From the NCBI RefSeq assembly GCF_024586915.1, contig NZ_JANBVS010000008.1:285973-349972 (forward strand): a stretch of 64,000 nucleotides of DNA, written 5' to 3'. A program made the position numbers and the translations under genes. Of the stretch, positions 56,131 through 63,555 are shown piece after piece. A model generated the notes under the pieces. The model was not told where the DNA came from, made no database searches, and saw nothing but the letters and a program-made list of their open reading frames with translations. The first letter of the stretch is position 1. Each line of letters starts with the position of its first letter. Source of the DNA: Bradyrhizobium sp. SRS-191 (GTDB lineage Bacteria; Pseudomonadota; Alphaproteobacteria; Rhizobiales; Xanthobacteraceae).

Positions 56131-57561
56131 CTAGTCCTGCAACTGCCGCTTGAGCGACTCGACCTCGTCGTTCAGCGTGATGTCCTTGCCGACAAGCGCC
56201 TCGATCTTGCGCACGGCATGCAGGACGGTGGTGTGGTCGCGCCCGCCGAAGCGGCGACCGATCTCGGGCAGGGACCTCAGGGTGAGCGTCTTGGCCAGGT
56301 ACATCGCAACCTGGCGCGGGCGCACCACGTTGGCGGTGCGGCGCGACGACAACAGGTCGGAGCGGCTGACATTGTACTGCCGGGCGACGACGCGCTGGAT
56401 GTCCTCGATCTTGATCCGCTTCGGCTCCTGCGGACGGACCAGATCGCGCACCTCGCGCTCGGCCATGTCGAGCGTGACCGGCTGGTTGTTGAGCTTGGAA
56501 TGCGCCAGCAGGCGATTGATCGCGCCTTCGAGATCCCTGCCGTTATGGGTGATCGAGCGGGCGAGATAGTCGAGCACCGGCTCCGGCACGTCGAAGCTCG
56601 CATGATGCGCGCGAGCCGCGGCGACGCGCGACTTGAGAATGCCGAGCCGCAGATCCTCGCCGAGCGTCGCCATCTCGACCACGAGGCCACCCGCGAGGCG
56701 CGACCGGACGCGATCATCGAGGCTTTCGAGATCGGACGGCGGCCGGTCGGCGGCGATCACCACCTGGCGGCCGGCGTCGATCAGCGCGTTCAGCGTATGG
56801 CAGAACTCGGCCTGGGTGGATTTGCCTTGCAGGAACTGCAGGTCGTCGATCACCAGCACGTCGATGCCGCGCAGCGCCTCCTTGAAGGCCAGCGCAGTCT
56901 GCGATTTCAGTGCCGCGACGAAGCCGTACATGAATTTCTCGGCGGTGAGATACAGCACCTTGCGTTCGCCGCCGGCATTGCCGGCCCAGGTCACGGCCTG
57001 CAACAGGTGCGTCTTGCCGAGGCCGACGCCGGCATGGATGTACAGCGGGTTGAACATCACGGGATCGCCGCGGCGGCCGTCGGCCACCTGGCGAGCGGCG
57101 GCGTGCGCCAACGTATTGGCACGGCCGACCACGAAGCTCGCGAAGGTCAGGCGCGGATCGAGCGGCGAGCCACCCAGTGCATCATGGCCGGCTGCGACCG
57201 GAGTCATCATCGGAGCGCGGGTATCGGCGACGGGCTTGGCGTCGCTGCGCTCGGGGCGGCGCGCTTCCACCGGCGCAGGCACTTCCTTGGCCGGCGTCGC
57301 GCAACGCATCGCGGTGCGAACGGACAGATCGATGCGGTGAACTTCGGGCATCTCGGCCTGCCAGCACGACAGCACGCGCTCAGCATAATGCGCCTGAATC
57401 CAGCTCTTCAGGAAACGCGTCGGCACCGACAGATGAACGCTTTCGTCCTGGACAGCTTCGAGGTCCATGCGGGCGAACCAGCTCGTATAGACGTCCTCGC
57501 CGACGGTCGAGCGCAGCCGACCCTTCACGCGAGACCAGCGTTCCTGTTCCGAATTTGTCAT
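56131..57561 (-). CDS. dnaA: Chromosomal replication initiator DnaA
   Basis: 476-residue AAA+ initiator. Domain I is about 1-90 (WSRVKGRLRSTVGEDVYTSWF), a Pro/Ala/Arg-rich linker follows, and the AAA+ domain is about 130-345 (Walker A GVGLGKTHLLQA, Walker B LVIDDLQFL, sensor/arginine-finger region RLAGGLVVEM). The C-terminal DNA-binding domain has IGRRFGGRDHTTVLHAVRKIE, the DnaA-box signature. ATG 57561 is the family start, but the 5' leader has no clear ribosome-binding site. Upstream sequence is non-coding for 1.3 kb. Confidence 0.97.
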   Translation of the reverse strand: MTNSEQERWSRVKGRLRSTVGEDVYTSWFARMDLEAVQDESVHLSVPTRFLKSWIQAHYAERVLSCWQAEMPEVHRIDLSVRTAMRCATPAKEVPAPVEARRPERSDAKPVADTRAPMMTPVAAGHDALGGSPLDPRLTFASFVVGRANTLAHAAARQVADGRRGDPVMFNPLYIHAGVGLGKTHLLQAVTWAGNAGGERKVLYLTAEKFMYGFVAALKSQTALAFKEALRGIDVLVIDDLQFLQGKSTQAEFCHTLNALIDAGRQVVIAADRPPSDLESLDDRVRSRLAGGLVVEMATLGEDLRLGILKSRVAAARAHHASFDVPEPVLDYLARSITHNGRDLEGAINRLLAHSKLNNQPVTLDMAEREVRDLVRPQEPKRIKIEDIQRVVARQYNVSRSDLLSSRRTANVVRPRQVAMYLAKTLTLRSLPEIGRRFGGRDHTTVLHAVRKIEALVGKDITLNDEVESLKRQLQD

Positions 57562-57608
57562 GGCAGTCGCAACTTTTCGAATTGAGTGGTGGTGTCGTGT
57601 GACCGCCG

Positions 57609-57641
57609 GGCAGACGTCCAAATGGAAAAGACGCGTCTGCC
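57609..57641. repeat. 8-bp inverted repeat in the dnaA leader
   Basis: GGCAGACG (57609-57616) and CGTCTGCC (57634-57641), perfect arms with a 17-nt loop, 48 bp upstream of the dnaA start. Could form an mRNA hairpin or be an operator. Confidence 0.45.
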
Positions 57642-57819
57642 GCAGCGAGACCTCGAGCGGAGGTTCAACTCCAGACATGGCTTGCCGTTCGGCGCTCGCG
57701 CCGTCAGGCATGATCGATGCTGGGGAAGAAAGGTCTTCGCGAGGTCAGCGCATACTCGGATGCGCAATGGACGCGGCGGGCGGGCCGATGGCCGTGCTGG
57801 TGATGGCCACGCCGGCGAT

Positions 57820-57855
57820 GTCGATCACTTCGGTCTCGTCGATCACTTCGGTCTC
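57820..57855. repeat. 18-bp perfect tandem duplication upstream of dnaA
   Basis: GTCGATCACTTCGGTCTC occurs twice in direct contact (57820-57837 and 57838-57855), about 260-295 bp upstream of the dnaA start. Confidence 0.6.
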
Positions 57856-58299
57856 TAAGGGTGCGTGATCCGGAACCAGCCTCTGGTGTTTAACCGCAAT
57901 GTGTCCGTAAAGCATGCAACCTCCCCGCCTTACCGCGATCGCTCACGGCAAGTTGTCATCCCAATGCCGCCGCACCTGAACCCCAAGATTCAGCCGCGCC
58001 GCCGTCATCCCGTCCAACTTGTCCACTCGCTGAGCGCAGCCGTCGCAAGCTTCAGCCGGTCGACCGACGTCGTATTTCTCTTGTTTAAAGCGGCGCAACG
58101 ATGATGCTACGCCCGAGAAATTTCGACAACATTCGGTCGCTCCCCACATTGCTATGGAGATTGATCCGGCCACCGCTTTGGAAAGCGTCGCCAACGCGCA
58201 CACCGCCGCCGATTTGCACGTCCGCCCCGTTTCTAAAACCGCGCTGGTCTCAAGATCGTGGGCGCCGCGAGTGGATAAAAGAAATACACGATGCGTCGG

Positions 58300-58498
58300 G
58301 ACTCGCAATCCATTTGATTTGCGCACGCCTGACGAGTCTTCGCGCCTCTTGCCGCGCGATGATCCGCGTTAAGAAAGCAAGGTTTTGAATCATCGCGAGG
58401 AATCTCGGATGTGACAAACAACATGGTCTGCGCAAAATTTCTTCATAAATTTTTTAACATTCGACCGAGCTCACCCGCTTTTCCAATCACTTGGACTC
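58300..58498. promoter_or_regulatory. Cluster of CcrM (GANTC) sites
   Basis: GANTC at 58300, 58334, 58387, 58400 and 58494, five in 199 bp; further sites at 57987 and 58632. CcrM methylates GANTC in alphaproteobacteria, and methylation controls dnaA in Caulobacter. Whether it does so here is inference. Confidence 0.5.
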
Positions 58499-58840
58499 GC
58501 TATGCGCTTAAGTCATTTTCGAGACGATGTTTTTTTCGATTGCTCGCAGCGGGTAACTCCCGTCGCGTGCGTTGCGCGAGGCAGGCAGGGCATCGTGCGC
58601 TCTTGACATTGATGCGCAGCCACAATGCGCAGATTCGCAGCTGTTTCCGGTGAGACAATATTGTCACCGCGTAAAATTACGGAACGATACGTAGGACTAC
58701 GGAACATGTCAGGCGCACGCGACAATGCGCGTGTTCCAGCACGCGGAGAATGCATCGCTGCGGTGATGTCGCCACGAACTAGAACATGAACTAGAAGGCG
58801 AGACGATGCGATGGACGAGAAGCGCCGCAACAGCGTGCGC

Positions 58841-58868
58841 AAAAGAAAAGCCCGGCGCGAGCCGGGCT
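58841..58868 (-). terminator. Rho-independent terminator of rpsT
   Basis: Stem AGCCCGGC/GCCGGGCT with a 4-nt loop (58849-58868), followed on the minus strand by a T-rich run (complement of AAAAGAAA, 58841-58848). It lies 37 bp past the rpsT stop. Confidence 0.85.
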
Positions 58869-58905
58869 ATTTGCATCTTGATAGTTCGTCAGTCGCGCGA
58901 TGGGC

Positions 58906-59175
58906 TCACTTCGCAGCGAGCTTCGCGATCTGATGCACCAAGCGCGAGACTTTGCGGCTGGCGTTGTTCTTGTGAATGATGTTGCGCTGCGCGGCGCGCA
59001 TCAGCTGCGGCTCGGCGTTGGCCATCGCCTTCAGCGCGGCGTCGCGGTCGCCCTTCTTGATCGCGTCCTCGACGGAACGGACCGCGCCGCGCATCTGGGT
59101 GCGACGCGACTTGTTGATGATGGTGCGGCGGGCAATCTTGCGCGTCGCTTTCTTCGCAGAGGTCGTGTTGGCCAT
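58906..59175 (-). CDS. rpsT: 30S ribosomal protein S20
   Basis: 89-residue, very basic, helical ribosomal protein (MANTTSAKKATRKIARRTI...). SRRTQMRGAVRSVEDAIKKG and NIIHKNNASRKVSRLV are the S20 signature. S20 binds 16S rRNA early in 30S assembly. The start ATG 59175 is fixed by family alignment. A terminator hairpin follows. It is upstream of dnaA on the same strand, the usual arrangement. Confidence 0.96.
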   Translation of the reverse strand: MANTTSAKKATRKIARRTIINKSRRTQMRGAVRSVEDAIKKGDRDAALKAMANAEPQLMRAAQRNIIHKNNASRKVSRLVHQIAKLAAK

Positions 59176-59534
59176 GCTCTCAAATATCCTTCGGCGGCGA
59201 GCAGTCGCCGCTTGTGCGGGTACGCGCGCGGCCCGCTTGACGCGGCCCCATCGACGCGGTGGGTTGTTCGGACGCCTCTCTGAGAATGCCATGACCGGAG
59301 CGGTTGCTCGGCGGATCGGCGCTGCTCAAAGAACAGCGGCGGCGGGATTGCGCCCACCGCCAGTGGCGGACCTTATAGGCGCAGCCTTACCGACCGTCAA
59401 CGGTCTCGGAAGCCGCAGCGAGCGCCGGAACCGGCCAAAAGCCGGTTCTAAACCCCTGACGAGGTTGAATTTCTAAGGAGGCCCCGCTATGGCCTTGCTG
59501 CCGGTCGGGGCGAGCGAGAGAGGGCAGGTGAGGC
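59176..59534. other. Divergent promoter region between rpsT and a small membrane protein gene
   Basis: 359 bp. It contains a 7-bp hairpin (AACCGGC/GCCGGTT, 59429-59447) and a perfect Shine-Dalgarno, TAAGGAGG, at about 59474-59482 ahead of a small frame. No promoter pair is convincing. Confidence 0.45.
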
Positions 59535-59605
59535 ATGATCCGCGGTTTTTTCCGCCTGGTGGGGCTGTTGCTGCTGGCCGGAAGCTTCATCTTCCTGGTC
59601 TATGA
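59489..59605 (+). CDS. Possible 38-codon leader ORF overlapping the membrane protein start
   Basis: ATG 59489 follows a perfect TAAGGAGG by seven bases. The frame runs to TGA at 59605 and overlaps the start of the next gene (59535) in another frame. The encoded peptide is Pro/Gly/Arg-rich with no recognisable motif. A translated leader that couples to the downstream gene is possible, or the strong site is fortuitous. Confidence 0.3.
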   Translation: MALLPVGASERGQVRHDPRFFPPGGAVAAGRKLHLPGL

Positions 59606-59852
59606 CGGTGCCCGCTGGGTTGCCGACCAGGCGCTGCAGTTCACCCGCTTCGGCCAGCTCTGGAACGACGTCCATCAGACCAGCCAGGCCGCCTTCAAGG
59701 CCTGGGTCGAGGCCAAGGCGCCGTTTCTGTGGGAGTGGATCGTCAAGGCCTTCCTCGATCAGCCGGTCTTCGCCGTGCTCGGCCTGCTCGGGATCCTGCT
59801 GATGCTGCTGTTCCGGCCGCGCCGGCCGCTGATCGGCTATGGGCGCGATTGA
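59535..59852 (+). CDS. Small membrane protein, unknown function
   Basis: 105-residue protein with two hydrophobic segments: LVGLLLLAGSFIFLVYDG near the N-terminus and VFAVLGLLGILLMLLF near the C-terminus, joined by a helical stretch (TRFGQLWNDVHQTSQAAFKAW). Positively charged C-terminal RPRRPLIGYGRD suggests a cytoplasmic tail. I do not recognise the family with certainty. GAGG precedes ATG 59535. Stands between rpsT (divergent) and msrA. Confidence 0.75.
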   Translation: MIRGFFRLVGLLLLAGSFIFLVYDGARWVADQALQFTRFGQLWNDVHQTSQAAFKAWVEAKAPFLWEWIVKAFLDQPVFAVLGLLGILLMLLFRPRRPLIGYGRD

Positions 59853-59975
59853 CCGCAGGCAAGCGGCGTAACACCGCTGGGGCTTCAGGCGTAGAGACCT
59901 ATATAATCCTCAATTGAAGGTCATCGCGCCGCGGGGCTCTCTCCCGCGGGCGAATGCCATGCCCGGAGACACGCC

Positions 59976-60632
59976 ATGTTCTTCATGCGCAAACCCGCTG
60001 CCATGCCGAGCGCCGCCGAGGCGCTGCCCGGCCGCGCCCAGCCGATCCCGACCGCGAGCACGCATTTCGTCAACGGCCGCCGCCTGCTGCCGCCCTATCC
60101 CGCCGGCCTCGAGCAGGCCGTGTTCGGGCTCGGCTGTTTCTGGGGCGCCGAGCGCAAGTTCTGGCAGCTCGGTGACGGCATCCATGTCACGGCCGTCGGC
60201 TATGCGGGCGGCCATACGCCGAACCCGACCTATGAGGAGGTGTGCTCGGGGCTCACGGCGCATACCGAGGTCGTGCTGGTGGTGTTCGATCCCAAGCTCA
60301 TCTCCTATGAGCGCCTGTTGAAGACATTCTGGGAGAGTCACGATCCGACCCAGGGCATGCGCCAGGGCAACGATGTCGGCACGCAATATCGCTCCGCAGT
60401 CTACACTTTCAGCGACGCGCAGCGCGAGGCGGCCGAGGCGTCGAAGTCCGCTTATGAGCAGGCGTTGCGTGCCAAGGGGCTCGGCGCCATCACCACGGAG
60501 ATCGCGCCGTCCGGACCGTTCTATTTCGCCGAGGACTATCATCAGCAATATCTGGCCAAGAACCCGGGCGGCTATTGCGGTCTCGGCGGCACCGGCGTGG
60601 CGTGTCCGATCGGTGTGGGTGTGAGCGCATAG
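59976..60632 (+). CDS. msrA: Peptide-methionine (S)-S-oxide reductase MsrA
   Basis: 218-residue thiol oxidoreductase that repairs methionine S-sulfoxide. The active-site GCFWGAER motif lies about residues 54-60, followed by VGYAGG and FWESHDPTQGMRQGNDVGTQYRS in parts. A C-terminal Cys in GGYCGLGGTGVACP fits the resolving Cys pair. ATG 59976 begins a 40-residue lead-in before the domain, usual in this group. A strong terminator follows. Confidence 0.96.
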   Translation: MFFMRKPAAMPSAAEALPGRAQPIPTASTHFVNGRRLLPPYPAGLEQAVFGLGCFWGAERKFWQLGDGIHVTAVGYAGGHTPNPTYEEVCSGLTAHTEVVLVVFDPKLISYERLLKTFWESHDPTQGMRQGNDVGTQYRSAVYTFSDAQREAAEASKSAYEQALRAKGLGAITTEIAPSGPFYFAEDYHQQYLAKNPGGYCGLGGTGVACPIGVGVSA

Positions 60633-60671
60633 ACGGCGCTCGCGCGCCCGGTCACCGCTAGCTCGTATCAG

Positions 60672-60707
60672 ATCCCTCTCCCACGCCGTGGGAGGGGGAT
60701 TTTTTTT
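60672..60707 (+). terminator. Rho-independent terminator of msrA
   Basis: 14-bp stem (ATCCCTCTCCCACG with CGTGGGAGGGGGAT) followed by eight T's (60700-60707), 40 bp past the msrA stop. Confidence 0.9.
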
Positions 60708-60781
60708 GGCCGGGCTTTCACCTGCGCACTTGCGACAGACGGCGACTGCACGCGCCAACGATTTGTTAACCTTAACCGCGC

Positions 60782-61531
60782 ATGACTAGAGCACATCCTC
60801 ATTCAAGGATTGTTCGAGTGCGCGCGTTGTTTCTTCCGGTCATTGCCGTCGTTTCCACGATCCTGTTGTCGGGTTGCATGCACACGGCCTCCCCCGTGGC
60901 TGTCGCCCAGCCGAGCGATCTCGACGCAATGGCCTATGGGACACCTTCCTCCAGCCCGGTTGCCGCCACCGGGCAGGGCGGAGCGATCCCCGCGCTGCGC
61001 AACGCGTTCGCCGCCGCGCCCAGTCCGGGCGCGTACGTCATGCCCGCCGGCTATGCGCCGGGGCGGCGTGACGCCGTCTATCATCTCGATGCCGGCGACA
61101 AGCTGCGTGTCGTCGTCTACGGCCAGGAGGGCCTGACCAACACCTATGCGATCGATGCGTCCGGATCGATCACGATGCCGCTGATCGGCAGCGTCCCCGC
61201 GCGTGGCCGCACCACCGCAGGTCTCGCCGCCGAGATCACCGCCAAGCTGCGCAACGGCTACATCCGCGAGCCATCGGTCGCCGTGGAGATCGAAGCCTAT
61301 CGCCCGTTCTTTATTCTCGGTGAAGTCCAGGCGCCCGGCCAGTATCCCTACGTGCCCAACATGACGGTCGAGAGCGCCATCGCGATCGCCGGCGGCTTTT
61401 CGCCGCGCGCCCGGCGTGACATCGTCACGCTGACGCACACCGATCCCTCCGGCGTCGCCCGCTGCGAGGTTCCGCTCGGGACGTCGTTGAAGCCGGGGGA
61501 TACGATTCAGGTCGGCGAGCGCTGGTTCTGA
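60782..61531 (+). CDS. Polysaccharide export lipoprotein (Wza/ExoF-like)
   Basis: 249-residue outer-membrane lipoprotein. The signal peptide ends at the lipobox LLSGC (Cys about residue 32). A poly-export domain (YHLDAGDKLRVVVYGQEGLTN) is followed by SLBB-like repeats (PFFILGEVQAPGQYPYVPNM). Proteins of this type form the export channel for capsular or exopolysaccharide. Only one such gene is here, without a Wzc or glycosyltransferase neighbour. Start ATG 60782. Confidence 0.9.
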   Translation: MTRAHPHSRIVRVRALFLPVIAVVSTILLSGCMHTASPVAVAQPSDLDAMAYGTPSSSPVAATGQGGAIPALRNAFAAAPSPGAYVMPAGYAPGRRDAVYHLDAGDKLRVVVYGQEGLTNTYAIDASGSITMPLIGSVPARGRTTAGLAAEITAKLRNGYIREPSVAVEIEAYRPFFILGEVQAPGQYPYVPNMTVESAIAIAGGFSPRARRDIVTLTHTDPSGVARCEVPLGTSLKPGDTIQVGERWF

Positions 61532-61595
61532 TCTCGTTGCCGTCGTCGCAGCCACTGTTTACGTCGGCCGCAGAGTGACGCGAAGCTCCATCCAC

Positions 61596-61715
61596 CGTCA
61601 TTGCGAGCTAACGGGTCCGCGCAAAAGCGCGGCCCGATGACAGGCTCCGCGAAGCAATCCAGGGCCACGCATGACGCCCCTGGATTGCTTCGTCGCTTCG
61701 CTCCTCGCAATGACG
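61596..61715. repeat. Dispersed repeat with CGTCATTGCGAG ends
   Basis: CGTCATTGCGAG (61596-61607) and its exact inverse CTCGCAATGACG (61704-61715), with a second inner pair around GAAGCAATCCAGG/CCTGGATTGCTTC. 120 bp; a very common intergenic repeat in this group of bacteria. It lies between the export gene and the convergent dienelactone hydrolase. Confidence 0.8.
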
Positions 61716-61726
61716 GCAGAGGAAAT

Positions 61727-62398
61727 TCAGCGCAAATGCGTTCCAAAGAACGCTAGGCTGCGAGTCCAGGCCAGATCAGCGCTCGCCTTGTCGTAGCTCC
61801 CCCGCTCGTCGCAGCCGAAGCCGTGCTGGGCGCCGGGGTAGATGAAGATCTCGACGTCCGGCCGTTTAGCCTTGATCGTTTCGACGTCGGTCAGCGGAAT
61901 GCCCGTATCCTTCTCGCCGAAATGCAGCTGGGTCGGTACGGTCGGCTTGTCCTCAGCAAAGCGCACGACCGCGCCACCGTAATATCCGACAGCGGCCTTC
62001 AGCCCGGCGAGCTTGGTCGCGGCCGCATAGGCGATGCTGCCGCCGAGGCAGAAGCCGATGATGCCGACCGGTCCGACAGCCTTCACCGCATCGATCGCGG
62101 CCTGGGTATCGCGCAGGAACGCCTGCCAATCCGGATTGGCGACGAACTTCCGGGCCACGGCAATCTCATCGGGCGAGTAGCCCGAGGTGAAATCGGGCTC
62201 GACGCGGTCGAAGATCGCCGGCGCGATCGCGACATAGCCTTCGGCAGCAAGACGGTCGCAGACGTTGCGGATGTGGTGATTGACGCCGAAAATCTCCTGG
62301 ATCACGACCAGCGCGCCCTTGGGCGTTCCGGCTGGATCGGCCTTGTAGGCGCCGAGCTGGAAGCCGTCCGATGCGGTGAGCTTGATGTCCTGTCCCAC
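61727..62398 (-). CDS. Dienelactone hydrolase family protein
   Basis: 223-residue alpha/beta hydrolase. The nucleophile elbow is IGFCLGGSIAY with Cys, typical of dienelactone hydrolase. FIYPGAQHGFGCDERG carries the catalytic His. VIQEIFGVNHHIRNVCDRLA is the classic N-terminal segment. It could act in aromatic degradation or on other lactones; no chlorocatechol genes are nearby. Start ATG 62398. Confidence 0.92.
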   Translation of the reverse strand: MGQDIKLTASDGFQLGAYKADPAGTPKGALVVIQEIFGVNHHIRNVCDRLAAEGYVAIAPAIFDRVEPDFTSGYSPDEIAVARKFVANPDWQAFLRDTQAAIDAVKAVGPVGIIGFCLGGSIAYAAATKLAGLKAAVGYYGGAVVRFAEDKPTVPTQLHFGEKDTGIPLTDVETIKAKRPDVEIFIYPGAQHGFGCDERGSYDKASADLAWTRSLAFFGTHLR

Positions 62399-62427
62399 GT
62401 TCTATCCTCTGCAGATTGTCGCGGCGC

Positions 62428-62808
62428 TCAGCGCCACATCCAGTTGGTGCCGTAGTCCTCTTTCCAGCCGGTCAGCCGTCCCTTGCGGAACTTGAGAAAC
62501 AGGCGGTGATGCTGCGGGACCAATCCGCTGCCGCCGAGATCGCGCAAGGCGAGAAAGGTTTCGTTGCCGGGCGCCCCGTTCAGATAGACCAGCGGCTGCT
62601 CCAGCACGCGCGATGTCTCCCCGACATCCATGCCGAAGGCAAGCGGCGACACGTTGGATAACGTCGCTGTGAAAGGCGCGCGGGCGATGGAAAGCGGCGG
62701 GGACTGCTGCGCCTCGGCCTGCTCCGCGATCAGCACGGCGGTGAGCGGCAGGGCCGATGCAAGCATCGCGGCGGCAGCGCACCGATTGGCGTAGGCCTGT
62801 AATCTCAT
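62428..62808 (-). CDS. Small secreted hypothetical protein
   Basis: 126-residue protein with a signal peptide (AAAAMLASALPLTAVLIAEQAEA). The mature part (SPLAFGMDVGETSRVLEQPLVYL and HHRLFLKFRKGRLTGWKEDYGTNW) weakly resembles the helix-then-sheet outline of SmpA/BamE-like proteins, but it lacks a lipobox. Function unknown. It is 29 bp upstream of the dienelactone hydrolase start and may share its transcript. Confidence 0.7.
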   Translation of the reverse strand: MRLQAYANRCAAAAMLASALPLTAVLIAEQAEAQQSPPLSIARAPFTATLSNVSPLAFGMDVGETSRVLEQPLVYLNGAPGNETFLALRDLGGSGLVPQHHRLFLKFRKGRLTGWKEDYGTNWMWR

Positions 62809-63066
62809 GAGCTGACGTCTCCTCGCGCAGTGCCGTCGACGGCAGCCTGTCTTAGCCGATGCGGCGCCGCGCTCACAGAGTTTCGGCGCTGCACAACCGG
62901 AATTGCCGCGTCATTTCGCAAAGGCGAGGTTCCAAATTCCGTTGCGTCGCTCCGTCAACGCGATCATTCTTTCGCGCAGGCTGGCATCGAACCGGTGGGT
63001 GCTGGCGTCTCATAAACCGAACTTCGCCGTAAGCGAAGTCGTAGCGCCGGGCGGGGAAGAAACCAC

Positions 63067-63555
63067 ATGCCTAATCTCACCATCAATGGACGGACCATGT
63101 CCGTCGATGCGGCGAACGACACGCCGCTGCTATGGGTCATCCGCGAGCAGTTGCAGATGACCGGAACCAAGTTCGGCTGCGGCGCGGGGCTGTGCGGGGC
63201 GTGCACCGTGCATGTCAACGGCGAGGCGGTGCGCTCGTGCCAGACCATGGTCGGCGACGTCAAGGACAAGAAGATCACGACGATCGAGGGGCTGTCGCAG
63301 AAGGGCGATCATCCCTTGCAGAAGGCGTGGATCGCCGAGCAGGTGCCGCAATGCGGCTACTGCCAATCGGGCCAGATCATGCAGGCGGCCTCGCTGCTCG
63401 CCAAGACCACGAGCCCGACCAAGGAGGAGATCACAGCGCATATGGACGGCAATCTCTGCCGCTGCATGACCTATTCGCGGATCCAGAAGGCGATCCAGCG
63501 CGCCGCATCCGAGATGCGCACCGCCTCGAACGGCAGCGACCGGAGGGCGACATGA
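63067..63555 (+). CDS. (2Fe-2S) subunit of isoquinoline-1-oxidoreductase-type molybdoenzyme
   Basis: 162-residue iron-sulfur subunit. The plant-type 2Fe-2S site is CGAGLCGACTVHVNG with a further Cys (SCQTM). The second cluster site is PQCGYCQSGQIMQA and NLCRCMTYSRIQKAI. It passes electrons from the molybdenum subunit encoded just downstream, with which it overlaps by 4 bp. The substrate may be an aldehyde or N-heterocycle. Start ATG 63067. Confidence 0.94.
   Translation: MPNLTINGRTMSVDAANDTPLLWVIREQLQMTGTKFGCGAGLCGACTVHVNGEAVRSCQTMVGDVKDKKITTIEGLSQKGDHPLQKAWIAEQVPQCGYCQSGQIMQAASLLAKTTSPTKEEITAHMDGNLCRCMTYSRIQKAIQRAASEMRTASNGSDRRAT

Larger units (their letters stand above)
57562..58840. other. 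Non-coding region upstream of dnaA
   Basis: About 1.28 kb between dnaA and the rpsT terminator. It holds an inverted repeat (57609-57641), an 18-bp tandem duplication (57820-57855), seven GANTC sites of which five fall within 58300-58498, an A/T-rich patch (58430-58470) and a perfect palindrome GACAATATTGTC (58654-58665). I see no protein gene. An origin is possible but unproven. Confidence 0.6.

Noticed and set aside
58016..58280. Candidate DnaA boxes (TTGTCCACT near 58020; TTATCCACT on the minus strand near 58270)
   Set aside because: Only two, both with mismatches to TTATCCACA, and widely spaced. Not enough to call oriC.
58600..58640. TTGACA at 58602 as a plus-strand promoter
   Set aside because: No -10 hexamer at the right spacing and no plus-strand gene downstream.
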